Positions 1 through 7,807 of a DNA stretch of 64,000 nt are shown piece by piece. Both the position numbers and the translations under genes were made by a program. Source of the DNA: Pseudomonas reactans (GTDB lineage Bacteria; Pseudomonadota; Gammaproteobacteria; Pseudomonadales; Pseudomonadaceae); contig NZ_JACAPG010000012.1 of assembly GCF_013385825.1 (NCBI RefSeq), positions 244,298-308,297 of the forward strand. Reading direction: 5' to 3'. Below the pieces are notes generated by a model that saw only the letters and a list, made by a program, of their open reading frames with translations, did no database searches and was not told where the DNA came from. The number at the start of each line of letters is the position of its first letter. Position 1 is the stretch's first letter.

Positions 1-37
1 CTAAAGCCTGTTGGACTTTTTCCGCCAGCTTGTTCAT
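1..37 (-). CDS. 5' end of a minus-strand gene, possibly an HDOD-domain protein (partial)
   Basis: Reading the minus strand from 37 gives MNKLAEKVQQAL and then runs off the window, so only twelve codons are visible. An alternative ATG in another frame lies at 41. The gene would start 36 bp after the ygfZ stop on the same strand. HDOD-domain proteins next to ygfZ in Pseudomonas often begin with a similar peptide, but this is recollection and twelve residues cannot prove a family. The purine-rich stretch just upstream (agagag) could serve as ribosome binding site. Confidence 0.35.
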   Translation of the reverse strand, partial: MNKLAEKVQQAL

Positions 38-73
38 TCATGCTCTCTAGGGTGTTGCAAAAAGGTACGGCGA

Positions 74-1015
74 CTAGCGTTGGATCTCTCGATCACGGTC
101 GAGCGTGTAAGGCAGGTCGAGCAGTTGCAAACCGGGGCCTTCCAGGGTGCCTACGTGCACGTCGCCACTATCGGCAGCTTCGGCTTGCAACACGGCCAGA
201 AGTTCAATGCTCTCGCCGGCTTTTGCGGCAAGCACCACTTCGCCGATTGCACTGTTGTGGCTGGGGGAAAACAGCGGGGTGCCTGGCTCGGGCAGTTCAG
301 GCGCATCGAGGCTCAAACGGTACAGGCGACGCTTGAGTTTGCCCAGGTACTGCATGCGCGCAACGATTTCCTGGCCGGTGTAGCAGCCTTTCTTGAAGCT
401 GACGCCACCGACGGCCTGCAGGTTGAGCATCTGCGGGATAAACAGCTCGCGGGTTTGCGGCATGACCTGGCCGATGCCGGCACGGATTTGCCCCAGCAGC
501 CATTCATTCAGATCGGCTTGTTCAAGGGTTGCAACCAATTGACCGCGTACGGCGTCGCCTTGCTCGGCTGGCACCCAGAGTTCAGCACGACCTGGGGAGA
601 CGCGGAGGGCGATCAATGCATCGTTGCGCACGACACTGTCGGTCTCGACGGGCAGTTCAAGGCCGAGGCTGGCCAGGGCCGGGTCCGCATTCACCAGGCC
701 GAAGCGCACCCAGGCGGCGCTTTCGTCGGTGAGTTTGGATTTGGAGAACACGGCGTACTTCTTCAGGTCGGCCAGTTGCGGTTCCAGCAGCTCGGTGGCC
801 ATGGCCAGCAACACGCCGTCACCTTGCAGCAAGATGCGGAAGCTCGACTGCATGCGCCCTTTTTGCGTGCAGCGCGCGCCGAGGCTGGCCTGGGTATCGC
901 TCAGGTAATTGAGGTTGCAGGTCAGTTGGCCCTGGAGGAATTTGGCGGCATCAGAGCCGCGGACGGCGAGAACGCCTTCGTGGGACAGGGGGCAGAAGAA
1001 AGCAGAGTCAGCCAT
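74..1015 (-). CDS. ygfZ: tRNA-modifying protein YgfZ (folate-binding, GcvT-like)
   Basis: 313-residue protein of the GcvT-like folate-binding family that supports assembly or repair of certain Fe-S enzymes (for example MiaB) and thereby tRNA thiolation; it acts in the cytoplasm. The family signature KGCYTGQE is present at residues 209-216, including the conserved Cys211, followed by a basic stretch near 227-230. Length is normal for gammaproteobacterial YgfZ. It lies divergent from sdhE with 140 bp between the starts, the conserved Pseudomonas arrangement. The start ATG at 1015 gives MADSAFFCPL, matching the usual N-terminus. Family assignment is firm; the precise client enzymes are inferred from E. 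coli. Confidence 0.93.
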   Translation of the reverse strand: MADSAFFCPLSHEGVLAVRGSDAAKFLQGQLTCNLNYLSDTQASLGARCTQKGRMQSSFRILLQGDGVLLAMATELLEPQLADLKKYAVFSKSKLTDESAAWVRFGLVNADPALASLGLELPVETDSVVRNDALIALRVSPGRAELWVPAEQGDAVRGQLVATLEQADLNEWLLGQIRAGIGQVMPQTRELFIPQMLNLQAVGGVSFKKGCYTGQEIVARMQYLGKLKRRLYRLSLDAPELPEPGTPLFSPSHNSAIGEVVLAAKAGESIELLAVLQAEAADSGDVHVGTLEGPGLQLLDLPYTLDRDREIQR

Positions 1016-1155
1016 GGGTCATCGCAGGTCAAAAAGTCATGGGTGCATCATAGAGGGGCGCCCGGCAAATGGATAGTTTCCGTATGGGGCGACCAAAGCC
1101 GACTGTTCCGGTGCCGTCGGGCCTGTATACTTGCCGCCTATTTGAGGAGCGCTCC

Positions 1156-1410
1156 ATGGTCGAAGATGTAGAAATCAATCGTCTCTACTGGCACAGCCGT
1201 CGTGGCATGCTGGAGTTGGATGTGTTGCTGGTGCCTTTCACCAAAGAGGTCTATGCAACGCTCAATCAGGTGGATCGCGACCTCTACGTCAGGCTGCTGA
1301 CTTGTGAAGACCAGGACATGTTCGGCTGGTTCATGGAGCGCGCCGAATCCGAAGACCCAGAGCTGCAGCGCATGGTTCGGATGATCCTGGACCGTGTCCA
1401 GCCCAAGTAA
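1156..1410 (+). CDS. sdhE: succinate dehydrogenase assembly factor SdhE (YgfY/CptB)
   Basis: Small 84-residue helical protein that promotes covalent FAD attachment to SdhA and related flavoproteins. The diagnostic RGMxE motif is at residues 16-20 (RGMLE). I chose the ATG at 1156 because it gives the standard length and is preceded by GAGGAGC at a proper distance; a longer in-frame start at 1069 adds 29 unsupported residues. The downstream ygfX starts inside its last codons, so both are probably co-translated. nadB, a flavoprotein and SdhA homologue, lies next door on the opposite strand, which fits a shared flavinylation theme. Confidence 0.93.
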   Translation: MVEDVEINRLYWHSRRGMLELDVLLVPFTKEVYATLNQVDRDLYVRLLTCEDQDMFGWFMERAESEDPELQRMVRMILDRVQPK

Positions 1411-1840
1411 TACCTTTGAATGCCGCTGGCAGGCCTCACGGCTGTTGCTGGCGGCGTATCTCCTTGCCCAGCTGTTCGCGCTGGGTGCGCTTTTGTGTCT
1501 CGATCTGCCCTATTCAAGCCTTGGCCTGCTGATGTGTCTGGCGCACGCGGCCTGGGTTTTGCCGCGCTCTGTCCTGCTGACTCACCGTTCGTCGATTCGT
1601 GGCCTGCGCCGCGACGCCGATGGCTGGCAGTTGCTCAATGCGCAGCGGGGCTGGCACAGCGTGCAATTACGTCCCGACAGCCTCGCCTTGCCATTGATCG
1701 TCGTTTTGCGTTACCGGGTGCCGGGCGAATGGCGGATACGTTCTGTGTGTGTGCCGAGGGATTCGCAGGTCGCCGATGTGCATCGGCGCCTGCGGGTACG
1801 CCTTAAGTTCAGCCGCCGTAGGTGGCTGGCACCAGGATAG
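1394..1840 (+). CDS. ygfX: YgfX (CptA)-family inner-membrane protein
   Basis: 148 residues. Two hydrophobic helices near residues 17-36 and 42-58 form a membrane hairpin, followed by a soluble C-terminal part ending in a basic segment (RRRWLAPG). In E. coli YgfX (CptA) is partnered with SdhE (CptB); it was first described as a toxin acting on MreB/FtsZ, a role that remains disputed. The start is a GTG at 1394 that overlaps the end of sdhE by 17 nt, which implies translational coupling. The last 32 bp run convergently into the 3' end of nadB (stop at 1809), so the two transcripts overlap tail to tail. Confidence 0.82.
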   Translation: MSSPSNTFECRWQASRLLLAAYLLAQLFALGALLCLDLPYSSLGLLMCLAHAAWVLPRSVLLTHRSSIRGLRRDADGWQLLNAQRGWHSVQLRPDSLALPLIVVLRYRVPGEWRIRSVCVPRDSQVADVHRRLRVRLKFSRRRWLAPG

Positions 1841-3425
1841 TGTCGCGGGCTTCGGGCAGCATCTGTGGGTAGTCGAGGGTGTAATGCAGGCCGCGGCTTT
1901 CCTTGCGTTCCATGGCAGAACGAATCATCAGTTCGGCAACCTGGGCAAGGTTACGCAACTCGATCAAGTCGCGACTGACCTTGTAGTTACTGTAGAACTC
2001 GTCGATTTCATCCAGCAGCAACCGCACCCGATGCTGCGCGCGTTGCAGGCGTTTGTTGGTGCGCACGATCCCCACGTAGTCCCACATGAAGCGGCGCAGC
2101 TCGTCCCAGTTGTGCGCGATGATCACGTCTTCGTCCGAGTCGGTAACCTGGCTGGCGTCCCAGCGGGGCAGGGCGGCCGGCACCGGTATACGCGGCAGTT
2201 GTTCAAGGATGTCTGCCGCCGCCGAGCGCGCATACACGAAACACTCCAGCAGTGAGTTGCTGGCCATGCGGTTGGCGCCGTGCAAGCCGGTGAAGCTGGT
2301 TTCGCCAATTGCATACAGGCCTGGGACGTCGGTGCGGCCGTGCTGGTCGACCATCACGCCGCCGCAGGTGTAGTGCGCGGCAGGCACCACGGGGATGGGG
2401 CCTTTGGTGATATCAATGTTGAACGTCAGGCAGCGCTCGTAGACGGTCGGGAAGTGGGTCTTGATAAAGGCTTCGGGCTTGTGGCTGATGTCCAGATAGA
2501 CGCAGTCGATGCCCAGGCGCTTCATTTCATGGTCGATGGCGCGGGCGACGATGTCGCGCGGGGCCAGTTCGGCGCGTGGGTCGAAGCGCTGCATGAAGCG
2601 CTCGCCGTTGGGCAGTTTCAGGTGGGCGCCTTCGCCGCGCAGGGCTTCGGTAATCAGGAAACTCTTGGCTTGCGGGTGATACAGGCAAGTGGGGTGGAAC
2701 TGGTTGAATTCCAGGTTCGCCACCCGGCAGCCCGAACGCCAGGCCATGGCAATGCCATCGCCACAGGCACCGTCGGGGTTGCTGGTGTAGAGGTAGACCT
2801 TGGCTGCGCCGCCGGATGCGAGGATGGTGAAGCGCGCGCCGTAGGTGTCGACTTCGCCGCTGGCGCGGTTGAGCACGTAGGCGCCGAGGCAGCGTTCGCC
2901 ATCCAGGCCCAGGCGTTTTTCGGTGATAAGGTCGACCGCGACGCGTTGTTCCAGCAATTCTATATTGGGGCGCTGGCGGGCCTGGTCGAGCAGTGTCTTG
3001 AAAATAGCGGCGCCAGTGGCGTCTGCCGCATGGATGATCCGGCGGTGACTGTGGCCGCCCTCGCGGGTCAGGTGGAACTCAAAACCGCCATCGTCGCTGC
3101 CGGCATGTTCGTCACGGGTAAACGGCACGCCCTGGTCGATCAGCCATTGGATGGCTTCACGGCTGTGCTCGACGGTGAAGCGCACAGCCTCTTCATTGCA
3201 CAGGCCACCGCCGGCGTTGAGGGTGTCCTCGACGTGGGATTGCACCGTGTCGGTGTCGTCCAGCACGGCGGCGACACCGCCCTGGGCCCAGAATGTCGAG
3301 CCGTTGGCCAAGTCGCCTTTGCTCAGTACCGCAATGCGCAGGTGGCTGGGGAGGGTCAGCGCAAGGCTCAAACCGGCCGCGCCGCTGCCGATCACCAGGA
3401 CATCGTGTTGAAACTGTTGGCTCAT
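1809..3425 (-). CDS. nadB: L-aspartate oxidase NadB
   Basis: 538-residue flavoprotein that oxidises L-aspartate to iminoaspartate, the first step of de novo NAD synthesis. The FAD-binding Rossmann motif ([10 protein letters not shown]) lies near residues 10-20. Other family blocks are visible: GGGLCNEEA near residue 73, [11 protein letters not shown] near residue 127 and the flavin-pocket run [18 protein letters not shown] near residues 365-382. Length matches other Pseudomonas NadB. The position immediately before algU in divergent orientation is conserved in Pseudomonas. A weak sigma70-like promoter (TTGTGC at 3537-3532 and TATACT at 3516-3511 on the minus strand, spacing 15) could drive it. 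The 3' end overlaps ygfX. Confidence 0.96.
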   Translation of the reverse strand: MSQQFQHDVLVIGSGAAGLSLALTLPSHLRIAVLSKGDLANGSTFWAQGGVAAVLDDTDTVQSHVEDTLNAGGGLCNEEAVRFTVEHSREAIQWLIDQGVPFTRDEHAGSDDGGFEFHLTREGGHSHRRIIHAADATGAAIFKTLLDQARQRPNIELLEQRVAVDLITEKRLGLDGERCLGAYVLNRASGEVDTYGARFTILASGGAAKVYLYTSNPDGACGDGIAMAWRSGCRVANLEFNQFHPTCLYHPQAKSFLITEALRGEGAHLKLPNGERFMQRFDPRAELAPRDIVARAIDHEMKRLGIDCVYLDISHKPEAFIKTHFPTVYERCLTFNIDITKGPIPVVPAAHYTCGGVMVDQHGRTDVPGLYAIGETSFTGLHGANRMASNSLLECFVYARSAAADILEQLPRIPVPAALPRWDASQVTDSDEDVIIAHNWDELRRFMWDYVGIVRTNKRLQRAQHRVRLLLDEIDEFYSNYKVSRDLIELRNLAQVAELMIRSAMERKESRGLHYTLDYPQMLPEARDTILVPATYGG

Positions 3426-3608
3426 TGGAGGGATTCCGCAAAAAGCGATCCGAAGAGGTGGCGCAAACAGGACGCCTGGATCGGCGAATCAAAGGGTCAC
3501 ACGGGCTACTAGTATATAGAGGGGTGGAGCGGCACAATAGCCGGGCATTCGTGGCAATGTGAGATTACGGTGCACGGCTAGGGTAAAATCGCCAGGTTAT
3601 TGAGGTGG

Positions 3609-3636
3609 GAACTTTTTGCATAAGCCCCGACTCAAT
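3609..3636 (+). promoter_or_regulatory. AlgU-type promoter, distal (algU leader)
   Basis: GAACTT at 3609-3614, a 17-nt spacer and TCAAT at 3632-3636 fit the AlgU/sigmaE consensus GAACTT-N16/17-TCTGA reasonably well. It lies 253 bp upstream of the algU start and implies autoregulation. It is weaker at the -10 than the proximal copy. Confidence 0.6.
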
Positions 3637-3802
3637 AGCAGGTTGCCCGAAAGCTGGGAAAACGTTGAGTTTATTGGCCCGTCGGGAGCATTGGACGCGT
3701 CAGAAAACCGGCGACAAGATTATTCGCGCAGTCGGCCATGCCCGTACTGCGTTTTTCGTGTGTGCCAAATCAGTGCGTGCCGGAAACTTGCTTGAAGGGG
3801 GA

Positions 3803-3829
3803 GAACTTTTGCGAAAAGACCGAGTCTAT
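3803..3829 (+). promoter_or_regulatory. AlgU-type promoter, proximal (algU leader)
   Basis: GAACTT at 3803-3808, exactly 16 nt, then TCTAT at 3825-3829. This is an excellent match to the AlgU-dependent promoter form known upstream of P. aeruginosa algU. Transcription would begin about 3835, leaving a leader of roughly 55 nt. Together with the distal copy it predicts positive autoregulation of the stress operon. Confidence 0.75.
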
Positions 3830-3888
3830 GTTTGCAAGCCTGATCGTTTAGTTATGCAAGCCTCCTTCAAGTACAACGAGGAGTGTTC

Positions 3889-4470
3889 ATGCTAACCCAG
3901 GAAGAGGATCAGCAGCTGGTCGAGCGCGTTCAACGCGGCGACAAGCGAGCTTTTGATCTGCTAGTGCTGAAATACCAGCACAAAATTCTCGGGTTGATCG
4001 TGCGGTTTGTGCACGACACCCATGAAGCGCAGGACGTTGCACAGGAAGCCTTTATCAAGGCTTACCGTGCACTTGGTAATTTTCGCGGTGATAGTGCGTT
4101 TTACACGTGGCTATACCGAATCGCCATCAACACGGCGAAAAACTATCTGGTGTCTCGCGGACGCCGCCCACCGGATAGCGATGTCAGTTCAGAAGATGCG
4201 GAATTTTACGATGGTGATCACGGCCTCAAGGATCTCGAGTCGCCGGAGCGTGCATTGCTGCGCGACGAGATCGAAGGCACCGTTCATCGCACTATTCAGC
4301 AACTGCCAGAAGATTTGCGTACCGCGTTAACTTTACGTGAATTCGATGGTCTGAGTTACGAAGACATTGCGAGCGTCATGCAGTGTCCGGTGGGGACTGT
4401 AAGGTCACGGATTTTCCGGGCCCGGGAAGCCATCGATAAAGCCTTGCAACCGTTGTTGCAGGAAAACTAA
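3889..4470 (+). CDS. algU: ECF sigma factor AlgU (AlgT/RpoE)
   Basis: 193-residue extracytoplasmic-function sigma factor that drives the envelope-stress and alginate regulons. The sigma2 region covers roughly residues 1-95 (core-binding and -10 recognition: DTHEAQDVAQEAFIKAYRAL) and sigma4 covers 125-190 (helix-turn-helix SYEDIASVMQCPVGTVRSRI). The ATG at 3889 is preceded by AACGAGGAG. The ORF could be extended two codons to a GTG at 3883, but MLTQEEDQQL is the family N-terminus. First gene of algU-mucA-mucB-mucD; MucA follows after 32 bp. Confidence 0.98.
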   Translation: MLTQEEDQQLVERVQRGDKRAFDLLVLKYQHKILGLIVRFVHDTHEAQDVAQEAFIKAYRALGNFRGDSAFYTWLYRIAINTAKNYLVSRGRRPPDSDVSSEDAEFYDGDHGLKDLESPERALLRDEIEGTVHRTIQQLPEDLRTALTLREFDGLSYEDIASVMQCPVGTVRSRIFRAREAIDKALQPLLQEN

Positions 4471-4502
4471 AGACAGCGGCGACAGCCAAGAGAGGAACCG
4501 CC

Positions 4503-5090
4503 ATGAGTCGTGATGCCCTGCAGGAATCGCTGTCCGCAGTGATGGATAACGAAGCGGATGAACTGGAACTTCGTCGAGTGCTCAACGCATTTGATGATGC
4601 CGAAACCCGTGATACCTGGTCTCGTTACCAAGTCGCTCGGGCGGTGATGCACAAGGATCTTCTAATCCCTCGTCTGGATATTGCTGCGGCCGTTTCTGCC
4701 GCGCTGGCTGATGAAGCCGTTCCGGCAAAAGCTGCTCGTGGTCCATGGCGTAGCCTGGGTCGCCTGGCAGTGGCTGCCTCGGTGACTGTTGCGGTATTGG
4801 CCGGTGTTCGCCTGTACAACCAGGACGAAATCGCCGGTGCCGAACTGGCCCAGCAGACTCAGCAACCGGTGATGGCTGGACCCCAGGTTAAAGGCCCAGC
4901 GGTACTGGCCGGCTACAAGGAAAGTTCTGACACCACCGGCCCGATGGCCAATGGTGTTCTGCAAGGGCAATCCGGCTGGCAAGACCAGCGTCTTCCAGGC
5001 TACCTGCGCCAACACGCTCAGGAATCAGCTCTGAAAGGCACTGAAACCGCTCTGCCCTATGCTCGCGCAGCAAGCCTGGAAAACCGCTAA
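4503..5090 (+). CDS. mucA: anti-sigma factor MucA (RseA family)
   Basis: 195-residue single-pass inner-membrane protein that sequesters AlgU on its cytoplasmic face. The N-terminal RseA domain (residues 1-80, with SAVMDNEADELELRR) is followed by one membrane helix at about 85-104 (LGRLAVAASVTVAVLAGVRL) and a periplasmic tail that binds MucB. In P. aeruginosa regulated proteolysis by AlgW and MucP releases AlgU. The reading frame is intact, with no premature stop of the mucA22 kind, so the strain should be non-mucoid by this locus. Confidence 0.95.
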   Translation: MSRDALQESLSAVMDNEADELELRRVLNAFDDAETRDTWSRYQVARAVMHKDLLIPRLDIAAAVSAALADEAVPAKAARGPWRSLGRLAVAASVTVAVLAGVRLYNQDEIAGAELAQQTQQPVMAGPQVKGPAVLAGYKESSDTTGPMANGVLQGQSGWQDQRLPGYLRQHAQESALKGTETALPYARAASLENR

Positions 5091-5105
5091 TCCGTAAGGA
5101 GCTCT

Positions 5106-6068
5106 ATGCGAGCCATACCGCTCCTTACGCTTTTGCTCAGTAGTTGGTTTGCACTCCCCGCCCACGCCGATGAAGCCCAAGACTGGCTGAATCGACTTGG
5201 GCGTGCAGAGCAGCAGCAAAGCTTTCAAGGTACGTTCGTCTACGAGCGTAACGGCAGTTTTTCCACTCATGACATCTGGCATCGTGTCCAGAATGGTCAG
5301 GTCCGTGAGCGGCTTTTGCAGCTTGATGGTTCTGCCCAGGAAGTCGTGCGGCTGGATGGCCGGACCCAATGTGTCAGCGGCACCCTTGTCGCAGGCCTCG
5401 GCAACTCGCGTGATGCGCCGTCCCGTGCGCTGGATCCGCAAAAACTCAATCAATTCTACGAACTGGCCGTCATCGGAAAATCCCGCGTGGCCGGTCGTAA
5501 TGCGGTGATCGTGTCGATCACGCCGCGTGATCAGTATCGCTACGGTTTTGAGCTGCACCTGGATCGTGAAACGGCGTTGCCGCTCAAATCGCTTTTGCTG
5601 AATGACCAAGGGCAGTTGCTGGAGCGCTTCCAGTTCACGCGGTTGAACACGTCAACCGTACCGGATGATCGCGACCTGCAGCCCAGCAGCGAATGCACAC
5701 CTGTATCGGTCGCCAGTGACAAAGCGCCCGAGGTGCAGTCTACTGAGGCGTGGCATTTGGAGTGGCTACCGCCGGGCTTTCAGTTGACCAATACCAGCGC
5801 CCGCAAAGACACCCAGACCAAGGCGACAGTCGACAGCCTGATGTACGAGGACGGGCTGGCGCGTTTCTCCGTGTTCCTGGAGCCGATCAGTGACGCGAGT
5901 GTCACGGAAACCCGCACCCAGCTCGGCCCAACGGTGGCTGTATCCCGTCGCCTCAATACGGTAGACGGCGAAATGATGGTAACGGTGGTGGGCGAAATTC
6001 CCATTGGCACCGCAGAACGTATCGCGTTATCGGTGCGTGGTGAAAAAAAGCCAGCCACCCAGCCGTGA
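5106..6068 (+). CDS. mucB: periplasmic negative regulator MucB (RseB family)
   Basis: 320-residue periplasmic protein with a clear signal peptide (MRAIPLLTLLLSSWFALPAHA, cleavage after residue 21). MucB/RseB has a lipoprotein-carrier-like N-terminal domain, here beginning AQDWLNRLGRAEQQQSFQGTF, and a smaller C-terminal domain that caps the MucA periplasmic tail and blocks its cleavage. It starts 15 bp after mucA. Length is close to the P. aeruginosa protein. The gene expected next in P. aeruginosa, mucC, is absent. Confidence 0.95.
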   Translation: MRAIPLLTLLLSSWFALPAHADEAQDWLNRLGRAEQQQSFQGTFVYERNGSFSTHDIWHRVQNGQVRERLLQLDGSAQEVVRLDGRTQCVSGTLVAGLGNSRDAPSRALDPQKLNQFYELAVIGKSRVAGRNAVIVSITPRDQYRYGFELHLDRETALPLKSLLLNDQGQLLERFQFTRLNTSTVPDDRDLQPSSECTPVSVASDKAPEVQSTEAWHLEWLPPGFQLTNTSARKDTQTKATVDSLMYEDGLARFSVFLEPISDASVTETRTQLGPTVAVSRRLNTVDGEMMVTVVGEIPIGTAERIALSVRGEKKPATQP

Positions 6069-6186
6069 GCCGTTAATCCTATGTTCATCCTGACGTTTCA
6101 CTGTATTTGCATGCCTGGTTGGCTGTCGAGAGCATGAAATGTCTGGATCAGCATTTTCACTTGCAAAAATCTCTTATGTTTTTTAT

Positions 6187-6221
6187 AGGTCAGGGCTTGT
6201 CGCCTCTGACCTTGTTTTGTT
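6187..6221 (+). terminator. hairpin in the mucB-mucD gap (possible attenuator)
   Basis: AGGTCAG (6187-6193) and CTGACCT (6206-6212) form a perfect 7-bp stem with a 12-nt loop, followed by a T-rich stretch (TGTTTTGTT). It lies in the 234-bp gap between mucB and mucD, where P. aeruginosa carries mucC. It could partly terminate readthrough so that mucD is expressed at a different level. No other feature is evident in this gap. Confidence 0.45.
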
Positions 6222-6302
6222 CGCGGAACAAAGATGTCGGTCGCAGTTTTCGGCGTTTCTTGAACCCTGTCGCTCAACCCTGCTCGTCGTAACGGGAGCT
6301 GT

Positions 6303-7742
6303 ATGTCGATACCACGTTTGAAGTCTTACCTATCCATAGTCGCCACGGTATTGGTGCTGGGTCAGGCCTTGCCCGCGCAAGCGGCCGAGCTGCCTGACTT
6401 CACCCAATTGGTTGAGCAGGCCTCGCCGGCCGTGGTGAACATCAGTACCACGCAAAAACTGCCGGATCGCAAAGTCTCCAATCAGCAGATGCCGGACTTG
6501 GAAGGCTTGCCGCCGATGTTGCGCGAGTTCTTCGAGCGTGGCATGCCGCAACCGCGCGCACCTCGTGGTGGCGGTGGTGGCCAGCGTGAGGCTCAGTCCC
6601 TGGGCTCGGGCTTCATTATCTCGCCGGATGGCTACATCCTCACCAATAACCACGTGATTGCTGACGCCGATGAGATTCTCGTGCGCCTGGCGGATCGCAG
6701 TGAACTGAAAGCCAAGCTGGTGGGCACCGATCCACGTTCCGACGTGGCCTTGCTGAAGATCGAAGGCAAGGACCTGCCGGTGTTGAAGCTGGGTAAATCC
6801 CAGGACCTGAAGGCTGGGCAGTGGGTCGTCGCCATCGGTTCGCCGTTTGGGTTTGACCACACCGTGACCCAAGGTATCGTCAGCGCCATCGGCCGCAGCT
6901 TGCCGAACGAGAACTACGTGCCATTCATCCAGACTGACGTGCCGATCAATCCGGGTAACTCCGGTGGTCCGCTGTTCAACCTGGCGGGCGAAGTGGTAGG
7001 CATCAACTCGCAGATCTACACCCGTTCCGGCGGTTTCATGGGCGTGTCGTTCGCTATCCCGATCGACGTCGCCATGGATGTTTCCAACCAATTGAAAAGC
7101 GGCGGCAAAGTCAGCCGTGGTTGGTTGGGCGTGGTGATCCAGGAAGTGAACAAAGACCTGGCTGAATCCTTCGGTCTCGACAAGCCGGCCGGCGCCCTGG
7201 TCGCGCAGATCCAGGACGACGGCCCGGCTGCCAAAGGTGGCCTGCAGGTCGGCGACGTGATCCTGAGCATGAACGGCCAGCCGATTGTCATGTCGGCTGA
7301 CCTGCCGCACCTGGTCGGTGCTCTCAAGGCCGGCAGCAAGGCCAAACTGGAAGTCATTCGTGAAGGCAAGCGCCAGACCGTTGAGCTGACCGTGGGGGCC
7401 ATCCCTGAAGAGGGCGCAACCCTGGATGCTCTGGGCAACGCCAAGCCAGGTGCTGAGCGCAGCAGCAACCGCCTGGGCATTGCCGTGGCCGAGCTGACCG
7501 ATGAGCAGAAGAAAACCTTCGACCTCAAGAGCGGTGTCGTGATCAAGGAAGTGCAGGACGGTCCTGCCTCCCTGATCGGTCTGCAGCCGGGTGACGTCAT
7601 TACCCACCTGAACAACCAGGCTATCGACAGCACCAAGCAATTCACCGACATCGCCAAGGCGTTGCCGAAGAATCGTTCGGTGTCGATGCGCGTGCTGCGT
7701 CAGGGGCGTGCAAGCTTCATTACCTTCAAGCTCGCCGAATAA
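6303..7742 (+). CDS. mucD: periplasmic serine protease MucD (DegP/HtrA family)
   Basis: 479-residue HtrA-type chaperone-protease that removes misfolded envelope proteins and dampens AlgU activation. A signal peptide ends near residue 27 (ALPAQA). The trypsin-like catalytic triad is visible as His117 (TNNHV), Asp147 (RSDVAL) and Ser220 (GNSGGPL). A low-complexity Q-linker/glycine stretch (PRGGGGGQR) lies near residues 87-95 and two PDZ domains fill about 260-365 and 385-475. It closes the algU operon and ends 12 bp before a strong terminator. The separation from mucB by 234 bp is larger than the other gaps. Confidence 0.95.
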   Translation: MSIPRLKSYLSIVATVLVLGQALPAQAAELPDFTQLVEQASPAVVNISTTQKLPDRKVSNQQMPDLEGLPPMLREFFERGMPQPRAPRGGGGGQREAQSLGSGFIISPDGYILTNNHVIADADEILVRLADRSELKAKLVGTDPRSDVALLKIEGKDLPVLKLGKSQDLKAGQWVVAIGSPFGFDHTVTQGIVSAIGRSLPNENYVPFIQTDVPINPGNSGGPLFNLAGEVVGINSQIYTRSGGFMGVSFAIPIDVAMDVSNQLKSGGKVSRGWLGVVIQEVNKDLAESFGLDKPAGALVAQIQDDGPAAKGGLQVGDVILSMNGQPIVMSADLPHLVGALKAGSKAKLEVIREGKRQTVELTVGAIPEEGATLDALGNAKPGAERSSNRLGIAVAELTDEQKKTFDLKSGVVIKEVQDGPASLIGLQPGDVITHLNNQAIDSTKQFTDIAKALPKNRSVSMRVLRQGRASFITFKLAE

Positions 7743-7754
7743 GTCGGTAGAAAC

Positions 7755-7794
7755 AAAAAGCCCCGCCTTCGTTAAACAAGGGCGGGGCTTTTTT
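7755..7794 (+). terminator. rho-independent terminator after mucD
   Basis: AAAAAGCCCCGCC (7755-7767) pairs with GGCGGGGCTTTTTT (7781-7794) across a 13-nt loop. The A tract on one side and T tract on the other make it bidirectional, so it can also end the converging M48 peptidase transcript, whose stop is at 7808. Confidence 0.92.
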
Positions 7795-7807
7795 GTGGGC
7801 GAGAGGT

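Noticed and set aside
3605..3895. 96-codon plus-strand frame in the nadB-algU gap
   Set aside because: It covers both AlgU promoters and the algU ribosome site and has no protein-like features.
6330..7640. 436-codon open frame antisense to mucD
   Set aside because: Such long antisense frames arise from GC3 bias; the mucD frame has the complete protease motifs.
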